Assembly: GCA_020350845.1 (NCBI GenBank)
Contig: CP070725.1
Span: forward strand, 1,339,209 to 1,346,667
DNA from: Candidatus Bipolaricaulota bacterium
GTDB lineage: Bacteria; Bipolaricaulota; Bipolaricaulia; UBA7950; UBA9294
Length of the DNA stretch: 7,459 nucleotides
Direction: 5' to 3'
A model generated the notes under the pieces. It saw only the letters and a program-made list of their open reading frames with translations. It had not been told where the DNA came from and did no database searches. This document shows positions 1 to 5,529 of this stretch, in pieces (position 1 is the first letter of the stretch; the number at the start of each line of letters is the position of its first letter). A program made the translations under genes and the position numbers.

Positions 1-22
1 CAGATGCAGCTTTTCCGGCCTC

Positions 23-28
23 TATCAT
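23..28 (+). promoter_or_regulatory. Possible -10 element upstream of the first gene
   Basis: TATCAT matches the bacterial sigma-70 -10 consensus TATAAT at five of six positions, and would place a transcript start near 35, about 46 bases before the chosen ATG at 81. The matching -35 box would lie at or beyond the left window edge, so it cannot be checked. The frame of the first gene is also open through this site to the left edge, so this may simply be coding or chance sequence. Confidence 0.2.
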
Positions 29-80
29 GATCCTCCCGCTCCAGCCTCGATTGATGTCAGGAAGCGAAAGGGTGACTCAG

Positions 81-302
81 ATGTTGACAGTCAGCCATCA
101 GCTGTTCACTCATCCAGTCCCCACGGAGGACGCTGTACCGAGCGTCCTTGGGCAGATCGAGGAGTGGGACCAGGACTTCCTCGGAGACGTCCTGCTGTTC
201 GACGGGGAACCCTCCGACCCCCTCGTGCCCCTTGCCGTCTTCGTGCATGCCACGATTTGGGAGGTGCTCGACGAGGCGAAGGCCGAGCTGCGCGAGCGGT
301 AG
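81..302 (+). CDS. Small acidic protein of unknown family (73 aa), first gene of the maturation unit
   Basis: I do not recognise this protein. It is 73 aa, has no cysteine and no obvious signal peptide or membrane segment, and is strongly acidic (about 15 Asp/Glu against 3 Lys/Arg). Its last 25 or so residues (from about P47) read like one amphipathic helix, so it is probably a small cytoplasmic protein. The start at 81 is preferred because GGTGA (71-75), complementary to the 16S rRNA tail, sits five bases ahead of it. In-frame ATGs at 27 and 54 lack such a site. The frame is open to the left window edge, so a longer protein beginning outside cannot be excluded. Codon third positions are GC-rich like those of the neighbours, which supports a real gene. 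It ends 35 bases before the DUF3786 gene and is probably co-transcribed with it and with cooC, hinting at a role in CODH/ACS maturation or regulation. That role is inference only. Confidence 0.6.
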   Translation: MLTVSHQLFTHPVPTEDAVPSVLGQIEEWDQDFLGDVLLFDGEPSDPLVPLAVFVHATIWEVLDEAKAELRER

Positions 303-337
303 CGTGGTCGAGCCGATCGGCGAACGGAGGACCCGGA

Positions 338-985
338 ATGTCGTCTGACTCGTCGGCGGAGAGGGATCGCACGCGTGAGGAGTGGCGGCGCTCCATGCGC
401 CCGCGGATCGAGGCCGCGCGGGCAGAGCTCGCGGGGCAAGCGCTGGAGGAGCTCGCAGGGCGCAGCGGGACGACAGCCGCGGACGACGCTCTCGAGTTCC
501 TGTTCCTGGGATCCACGGTTCGGATCGCCTGGCCCGAGATGGCGGTGTGCGCGGAATCGGGAGCCGATGCTCCGGAGGAGACGCAGATCCTCCTACTCGA
601 CTATCTCTCGCGTTCCGACGGCAGCCCGTTCGCCGGCCGCTGGATCGGCTTCCAGGAACTTCCCCACGGGGCGTTCTACCGCCACGCCTTCCAGGGATAC
701 ACGGGAGACCAGTTGGTGCGCGATCTCGAGGGGGACATGGATCGATTCCTGCGCGGTGCGACGGCGATCGGTGGCGAGCCGATCGATATCGGAGACGCGG
801 GCTATGCGTTCACCGTCCTCCCCCGCGTCCGCCTCGCCGTCGTGTGGTGGGACGGCGACGAGGAGTTCCCGGCCAAGGCCCACGTGCTGTTCGACGCGTC
901 GGCCGGGACGTACCTGCCGACGGACGGGCTGGCGATCGTCGGGCGCATGCTCTGCCGCCGGCTACAGGCGGAGGCAGCGGCATGA
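338..985 (+). CDS. DUF3786 domain protein
   Basis: A 215-aa soluble protein that I assign to the DUF3786 family from pattern memory. The supporting segments are a W102-x-G-F-x-E-L-P stretch followed by G111-x-x-Y114 and a Phe/Tyr-rich run to Y121, the W170-W171-D172-G-D stretch with an acidic patch and F177-P178, and the C-terminal FDxSAxxYLPTD block at 185-196. The first 40 or so residues are charged and helical. The family has no established biochemical function. Its members recur in anaerobes with the acetyl-CoA pathway, and some carry an N-terminal iron-sulfur domain like that of AcsC. That domain is absent here: only two isolated cysteines are visible (MAVC near residue 71 and MLC near residue 207). 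The start at 338 follows GGAGG (326-330) by seven bases. The stop overlaps the start of cooC as ATGA (982-985), implying translational coupling, so a part in nickel-enzyme or corrinoid-protein assembly is a reasonable inference. Confidence 0.82.
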   Translation: MSSDSSAERDRTREEWRRSMRPRIEAARAELAGQALEELAGRSGTTAADDALEFLFLGSTVRIAWPEMAVCAESGADAPEETQILLLDYLSRSDGSPFAGRWIGFQELPHGAFYRHAFQGYTGDQLVRDLEGDMDRFLRGATAIGGEPIDIGDAGYAFTVLPRVRLAVVWWDGDEEFPAKAHVLFDASAGTYLPTDGLAIVGRMLCRRLQAEAAA

Positions 986-1740
986 AGCTGGCGATCGCGG
1001 GGAAGGGCGGCGTCGGGAAGACGACCCTCGTGGCGCAGCTGGCACGCGAGGCCGTGGGACGCGGCTATCGCGTGCTCGCGGTCGACGCTGACACGGACCC
1101 GAACCTGGCGACCACGCTCGGCTTTCCCGAGCCGGTGGCGCCCCTTGCGGAGGAGGACGAGCTCGTCGCCGAGCGCGCCGGCTCGGGCGGCTTCATCCGG
1201 CTGAACCCCACGGTTGACGACATTCCCGATCGTTACGCAGTGACCAAGGACGGCATCCGACTGCTCGTTCTCGGGGGGCTCCGCGGCGGCGGAGACGGCT
1301 GCGCATGCGCGGCAAATGTGCTGCTCCGGGCACTCCTCGGCCATCTGCTGGTCAAGGAGCGGGACGCCGTGCTCGTCGACATGGAGGCAGGGATCGAGCA
1401 TCTGGGGCGCGGGACGGTGCGCCACGTGGACGCCCTGTTGATCGTTGTAGAAGGCGACCGCAAGGCGATCGAGACGGCGGAGCGCACGCTCCGTCTGGCG
1501 CACGATCTCGGCATCGAGCGGATCTTCGCCGTCGGGAATCGCATTCGATCCGATGAGGAGCGCACGCTGATCGCCGACGGCCTGCCGCCTGAGGTCCCTC
1601 TTCTCGGCGTCGTCCCGTATCTCGACGCGGTACGCGCTGCCGCGCTTCGGGGCCCCCTTCCGGAGGACCCGCTCGACGAGTCGATCGGCGCGCTGTGGGA
1701 CGCCATCGAGGAGCGGATGGACGCTTCCGTCCACGAGTAG
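982..1740 (+). CDS. cooC: CooC/AcsF-type nickel-insertion ATPase for CODH/ACS
   Basis: A 252-aa P-loop ATPase of the MinD/SIMIBI class that uses ATP to drive nickel insertion into carbon monoxide dehydrogenase (CooC) or the acetyl-CoA synthase A-cluster (AcsF). The deviant Walker A GKGGVGKTT lies at residues 7-15 with both signature lysines (K8, K13). VDADTDPNL is at 34-42. The nickel-binding C-x-C pair that bridges the dimer is C107 and C109 within GDGCACAAN. The family-specific DMEAGIEHLGRGT block starts at D133. Length is normal (about 250 aa). The start at 982 is fixed by the Walker A position and by GGAGG (970-974) seven bases upstream. The frame is open far upstream, but that stretch translates to Arg/Pro-rich sequence and is the shadow of the DUF3786 gene. 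The next gene downstream is acsB and no acsA is in sight, so the AcsF role (loading ACS) is favoured over CODH loading, but sequence alone does not separate the two. Confidence 0.93.
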   Translation: MKLAIAGKGGVGKTTLVAQLAREAVGRGYRVLAVDADTDPNLATTLGFPEPVAPLAEEDELVAERAGSGGFIRLNPTVDDIPDRYAVTKDGIRLLVLGGLRGGGDGCACAANVLLRALLGHLLVKERDAVLVDMEAGIEHLGRGTVRHVDALLIVVEGDRKAIETAERTLRLAHDLGIERIFAVGNRIRSDEERTLIADGLPPEVPLLGVVPYLDAVRAAALRGPLPEDPLDESIGALWDAIEERMDASVHE

Positions 1741-1815
1741 GGAAGTGCGCTTTCGCCCTCCGCGGCGGCAACGACGACGTGCTCTCTCGCCCTGCTGGCG
1801 CGATGCCGTCGGACG

Positions 1816-1824
1816 TGGTATGTT
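1816..1824 (+). promoter_or_regulatory. Candidate extended -10 promoter for acsB-acsC-acsV
   Basis: TGGTATGTT fits the extended -10 form (TG-n-TATnnT): the TG dinucleotide is one base ahead of TATGTT, which matches TATAAT at four of six positions. Initiation would be near 1831, giving a leader of about 100 bases before acsB. No good -35 box lies 15-19 bases upstream, which is tolerated by extended -10 promoters. It sits in the one real gap between the two gene groups. This is a weak call made by eye. Confidence 0.3.
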
Positions 1825-1919
1825 TGGGCGGCGAGCGACGACGCAATGAGACTCCTTGGTGACAACGCAACGTACACGCCCGCTCGCGCAGCCTTGTCTG
1901 ATTTGGACTGGCGCACCGA

Positions 1920-1927
1920 GGAGGTGA
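1920..1927 (+). promoter_or_regulatory. Near-ideal ribosome binding site of acsB
   Basis: GGAGGTGA is an eight-base perfect complement to the usual bacterial 16S rRNA 3' tail (UCACCUCC). It ends four bases before the acsB ATG at 1932. It is the strongest such site in the window, consistent with the high protein demand for acetyl-CoA synthase, and it fixes the acsB start. Confidence 0.85.
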
Positions 1928-1931
1928 ACGC

Positions 1932-4151
1932 ATGTCGAGGATCATCGCCACGGCGGCGATTCGCGGCGCACACAAGTACGTCAAGCAGGCACGAGCCGAT
2001 CTTCTGCAGGCAATCGAAGAGAACGGCCCCGACCACAAGGTCGAATTCCCGAACACCGCATACTACCTCCCGCTCACGCTCGCGTTGACCGGGCTCGAGG
2101 TCGACAGCCTGGGCGATGCCGATCAGGCCCTGGAGTGGGCGGAATCCCTCCTCCCTCCAATTCCCGAGGAGAGTCGTTGGCTTCCGTATCTTGGACACAC
2201 GCTCGACGCCGGGATCGCAACACTGATCGCGGAGGAGATCATCGAGTCGCTGAAGTGCGCTCGCGGGGAGGAGCTTGTCGAGCCCTGGCTCGGATTCACC
2301 GACGATGCCACGTTGCGTACTCAGGGGATCAAGCTTGTTGACGGACGGATGCCTGGGTTCGCGGCATGTGTCGGCGCCCTGCCGACGAACGAAGAAGCCG
2401 TGGATCTCGCGCGGTCGCTGCAGGAGCGCAGCATCCTCGTGTTCATGGCGTCGAGCACGGAGGGACGGTCGATGGCCGAGCAGCTCGCCGAAGAGGGCGT
2501 CGAGATGAGCTGGGACACGTTCCTTGTGCCCTACGGCAAGGACACCTCGGCAGCCGTCCACGCGCTTAACTTCGCCGCTCGCGCGGCGATGACCTTCGGG
2601 GGCGTGAAGCCCGGCGACTACGACGCGGCGCGAAAGATCCTCCTCTACAACAAGGAGCGGGTGCACGCATTCGTCCTTGCCCTCGGCTCCGACATGAAGG
2701 CCTCCGAGAACGGTAGGCAGCTCCTCACGGACGAGAAGTATGCGACCGCCGCCGGTGCGATCAGCTTCGGGTTCCCAACGATATCGGATGTCGAGATCCC
2801 CGAGATCCTCCCGCGCGGGGTGTGCACCTACGAGCATGTGGTCTCCGGCGTCCCGCGCGAGATGATCGTCAACAAGGCGGTCGAAGTGCGGGGGCTCAAG
2901 CTGAAGGTGAGCGAGATCCCGATTCCGGTCCCCTATGGTGCCGGGTTCGAGGGGGAGCGCGTCCGCAAGGAGCAGATGCAGATCCAGTTCGGTGGGAAGT
3001 ACACGGAAGCGTTCGAGCTCGTGCGCGGGCGGCCGATGGACGAGGTCGAGGACGGGAAGATCGAACTCATCGGGAAGGACATCGATGAGGTCGAGGAGGG
3101 GGGAGCCCTGCCGTTCGGCGTCATCGTGGAGGTCGCTGGCCGGAGCTTCAAGGAAGACTTCGAAACGGTGATCGAACGGCGCATCCACGAGTTCAGTTCG
3201 TGGGCGTATGGGGTCTTCCATATGGGACAGCGGGCAATTGTCTGGGCGCGCATCAGCAAGGATGCCTACGCCAAGGGATTCCGCCTCAAGCACTACGGAG
3301 AGATCCTCGTGGCCAAGCTCCGCGAGGAGTTCAGCGCGATCATCGACAAGATCCAGGTTCGGATCATCACGGATCCCGAGGCGATCGTCGCCCCGTTGGA
3401 AGAGGCACGCGCGGTCTATCGCCAACGGGACGAGCGAATCAAGGGGATGATCGACGAGGATACCGACACCTTCTACTCCTGCGTCCTCTGCCAGTCTTAC
3501 GCGCCGGATCATGTATGCGTCGTGACGCCGGAGCGACTCGGACTGTGTGGGGCGTACACGTGGCTCGACTGTGCGGCGAGCTTCGAGATGAACCCCCATG
3601 GTCCGAATCAGCCGATCAAGAAGGGAGAGGTGCTCGACGAGGTGAGAGGCCAGTGGAAGGGCGTCAACGAGTACCTGGAGACGGCCTCGAACGGGAACCT
3701 CGAACGATTCAACGCGTATTCGATGATGGAAGATCCGATGACGAGCTGCGGCTGCTTCGAGTGCATCACCGCGATCCTGCCAGAGGCGAACGGCGTGATG
3801 ATCGTCAACCGCGAGCACGAGGGGATGACACCGTTCGGGATGACCTTCTCGACGATGGCGGGGCAGATCGGCGGAGGGATCCAGACGCCGGGATTCATCG
3901 GCATGGGCAAGCTCTACGTCTCGAGCAAGAAGTACATCTCCGCAGAAGGCGGGCTCGAACGTGTCGTCTGGATGCCGAAGGCGCTCAAGGAGGAGATCCG
4001 TGAGCGCCTCGAGGAGCGTCTCGCGGAGCTGGGGAAAGCGGATCTCCTGGACAAGATCGCCACCGAGGACGATGCCACCACGAGCGATGAGCTCCTGGCG
4101 TTCCTGGAGAGGGTCGGACATCCGGCGCTGCAGTTGGCACCGATGATGTGA
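1932..4151 (+). CDS. acsB: Acetyl-CoA synthase, beta subunit of CODH/ACS
   Basis: AcsB condenses CO, a methyl group from the corrinoid iron-sulfur protein and coenzyme A to acetyl-CoA in the cytoplasm, the last step of the Wood-Ljungdahl pathway. At 739 aa it matches the long bacterial form (Moorella enzyme about 729 aa): an N-terminal CODH-docking and CO-channel domain (about 1-320), a middle domain (about 320-500) and the C-terminal A-cluster domain. The cubane ligands of the A-cluster are C517, C520, C529 and C539 (spacing C-x2-C-x8-C-x9-C, in YSCVLCQSYAP and following), C520 being the expected bridge to the proximal nickel. The distal nickel site is C606-G607-C608 in TSCGCFECI. Both sets are offset by +11 from the Moorella numbering, as expected. 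The CO-channel segment MTFGGV (Phe222) is kept. The C-terminus HPALQLAPMM is typical. The start is set by the strong ribosome binding site at 1920-1927. It is followed after 18 bases by acsC. No truncation or lost ligand is seen. Confidence 0.98.
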   Translation: MSRIIATAAIRGAHKYVKQARADLLQAIEENGPDHKVEFPNTAYYLPLTLALTGLEVDSLGDADQALEWAESLLPPIPEESRWLPYLGHTLDAGIATLIAEEIIESLKCARGEELVEPWLGFTDDATLRTQGIKLVDGRMPGFAACVGALPTNEEAVDLARSLQERSILVFMASSTEGRSMAEQLAEEGVEMSWDTFLVPYGKDTSAAVHALNFAARAAMTFGGVKPGDYDAARKILLYNKERVHAFVLALGSDMKASENGRQLLTDEKYATAAGAISFGFPTISDVEIPEILPRGVCTYEHVVSGVPREMIVNKAVEVRGLKLKVSEIPIPVPYGAGFEGERVRKEQMQIQFGGKYTEAFELVRGRPMDEVEDGKIELIGKDIDEVEEGGALPFGVIVEVAGRSFKEDFETVIERRIHEFSSWAYGVFHMGQRAIVWARISKDAYAKGFRLKHYGEILVAKLREEFSAIIDKIQVRIITDPEAIVAPLEEARAVYRQRDERIKGMIDEDTDTFYSCVLCQSYAPDHVCVVTPERLGLCGAYTWLDCAASFEMNPHGPNQPIKKGEVLDEVRGQWKGVNEYLETASNGNLERFNAYSMMEDPMTSCGCFECITAILPEANGVMIVNREHEGMTPFGMTFSTMAGQIGGGIQTPGFIGMGKLYVSSKKYISAEGGLERVVWMPKALKEEIRERLEERLAELGKADLLDKIATEDDATTSDELLAFLERVGHPALQLAPMM

Positions 4152-4169
4152 AGGAGGACACCGACAGCG

Positions 4170-5513
4170 ATGGCCAAGGTCAGCGGAATCGAGATCTACA
4201 AGCTGCTGCCGAAGACGAACTGCGGGGACTGCAACTTCCCGACGTGCATGGCGTTCGCGATGCAGGTCGCGGCGAAGAAGGCAGCGCTCGACCAGTGTCC
4301 TCATGTGTCATCGGAGGCACAGTCGGCGCTCGGTGAGGCACAGGCTCCGCCGATGCACACGGTCACGATCGGCACGGGGGAGACGCAGTTCACGATCGGC
4401 GGGGAGACCGTCCTCTTCCGACACGAGGAGAAGTTCCACCATCCCACGGGGGTTGCTGTCCGGATCTCTGCCGGCGCGTCCGACGAAGCGATCGACGCAC
4501 GGCTGGCTGACATCGGCGCGTTGCGCTTCACGCGGGTCGGTGAGGAGATCGGCGTCAACTTCATCGCCGTCGACTGCGAAGGGACCGACGCTGCCCGCGC
4601 CGAGGAGGCCGTGAAGCGGGCCGCGGGCGGTACCGATCTTCCTCTTATCCTCTTCAGTTCAGACCCTGCGGTCTTGGAGGCGGCCCTCGAGCCGATCGCA
4701 GATCGGCGGCCGTTGATCGGCCCGGCGACGAAGGACACGTGGGAAGCAGTGAGTAGGGTGGCAAGCGCCAAGGAGCTTCCCGTCCTCGTCCGTGCTCCGT
4801 CGCTCGACGAGCTCGCGGAGCTGACGGAGAGCCTGAAGGGGGCGGGGATCGAAGATCTGGTTCTCCAGCCGGAGGCATCGGAGCTCGTCGATCTTCTCAC
4901 GCAGCTCACGCTGCTCCGCCGTCTGGCGCTCGAGAAGGTCTTCCGTCCGCTGGGTTATCCCACGCTGGCGTTCGCGCTCGGAGACTCCTCTGATGCAGAG
5001 ACGATCGCGATGGAAACGGCGATCTGCCGCTACGCGGGGATCGTCGTCACCGATGCTGCGGAGCCGGAGGGGATCCTCCCTTCCCTGACGGTGCGTCAGA
5101 ACGTCTATACCGATCCTCAGGTTCCCAACGCGATCGAGGCGAAGCTCTACGAGATCGGTAGCCCGGGGGCGGAGGCTCCGGTGATCCTCACCACGAACTT
5201 CGCTCTCACGTACTTCACGGTGGCGGGGGAAGTGGAGAACAGCAAGGTGCCGGCGTATATCAGCGTGGTCGATACGGAAGGGCTGGGGGTTCTCAACGCC
5301 TACGCGGACGACAAGCTGACCGCCGAGAAGGTGATCCAGACCGTCACCGAGCAGGGCGCGATGCACAAGGTGAGTCACAACAAGCTCATCATCCCCGGTC
5401 TCGTCGCCGTGCTCCGAATGGAGATCCAGGAAGACTCTGGCTGGGACGTCGTCGTCGGTCCGGAGGACGCGGCGGGGATCCCGCACTTCTTGAGAACGGA
5501 GTGGAACGGCTGA
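4170..5513 (+). CDS. acsC: Corrinoid iron-sulfur protein, large (gamma) subunit
   Basis: AcsC is the large subunit of the corrinoid iron-sulfur protein. It takes the methyl group from methyl-tetrahydrofolate (via AcsE) onto cobalt and delivers it to AcsB. Length is 447 aa, matching the family (about 446). The N-terminal domain binds a low-potential [4Fe-4S] cluster through C18, C21, C26 and C43 in LLPKTNCGDCNFPTC and the following helix. A TIM-barrel domain runs from about 90 to 320, opening with the LFRHEEKFHHP segment (82-92). The C-terminal corrinoid-binding domain starts around 330, with TTNFALTYF at 341-349, HKVSHNKLIIPG at 399-410 and SGWDVVVGP at 423-431. The start at 4170 is preceded by AAGGAGG (4151-4157), a good ribosome site at a slightly long distance of 12 bases that overlaps the last base of the acsB stop. 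The partner subunit AcsD is not in the window and should lie nearby. Confidence 0.97.
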   Translation: MAKVSGIEIYKLLPKTNCGDCNFPTCMAFAMQVAAKKAALDQCPHVSSEAQSALGEAQAPPMHTVTIGTGETQFTIGGETVLFRHEEKFHHPTGVAVRISAGASDEAIDARLADIGALRFTRVGEEIGVNFIAVDCEGTDAARAEEAVKRAAGGTDLPLILFSSDPAVLEAALEPIADRRPLIGPATKDTWEAVSRVASAKELPVLVRAPSLDELAELTESLKGAGIEDLVLQPEASELVDLLTQLTLLRRLALEKVFRPLGYPTLAFALGDSSDAETIAMETAICRYAGIVVTDAAEPEGILPSLTVRQNVYTDPQVPNAIEAKLYEIGSPGAEAPVILTTNFALTYFTVAGEVENSKVPAYISVVDTEGLGVLNAYADDKLTAEKVIQTVTEQGAMHKVSHNKLIIPGLVAVLRMEIQEDSGWDVVVGPEDAAGIPHFLRTEWNG

Positions 5514-5529
5514 CCTTCGGCCGTCGACC

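Larger units (their letters stand above)
1741..1931 (+). other. Intergenic region between cooC and acsB
   Basis: This 191-base gap is the only sizeable non-coding stretch in the window. It contains a candidate extended -10 promoter (1816-1824) and the acsB ribosome binding site (1920-1927). I see no strong hairpin followed by a T-run, so there is no convincing intrinsic terminator for cooC. The best short inverted repeat is CGCC/GGCG at 1788-1791 and 1797-1800 with a five-base loop and no T-tract. I see no cobalamin-riboswitch B12-box-like sequence and no tRNA. Confidence 0.6.

Noticed and set aside
1..30. Possible 3' end of an upstream gene (frame ending in TGA at 28-30)
   Set aside because: Only nine codons are visible, with nothing to identify them, and another frame is also open to the edge, so the call cannot be supported.
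382..981. Upstream extension of the cooC frame that would give a 452-aa fusion protein
   Set aside because: The extension translates to Arg/Pro/Gly-rich low-complexity sequence in the wrong frame of the DUF3786 gene. The Walker A motif sits at residue 7 from the ATG at 982, which has its own ribosome binding site.
1788..1800. Short inverted repeat CGCC/GGCG after cooC as a terminator
   Set aside because: The stem is only four base pairs and no T-run follows, so it does not meet the form of an intrinsic terminator.
1846..2088. An 80-aa open frame in the acsB leader running out of frame into acsB
   Set aside because: It has no ribosome binding site, and its second half is Ser/Arg/Thr-rich shadow of acsB. 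A leader peptide controlling acsB is not supported without conservation data.
1233..4304. A 1023-aa open frame on the minus strand opposite cooC and acsB
   Set aside because: It lies wholly opposite two certain genes. Its translation is Arg/Leu/Asp/His-rich without recognisable domains, and long antisense frames are expected in GC-rich coding DNA with G/C third positions.
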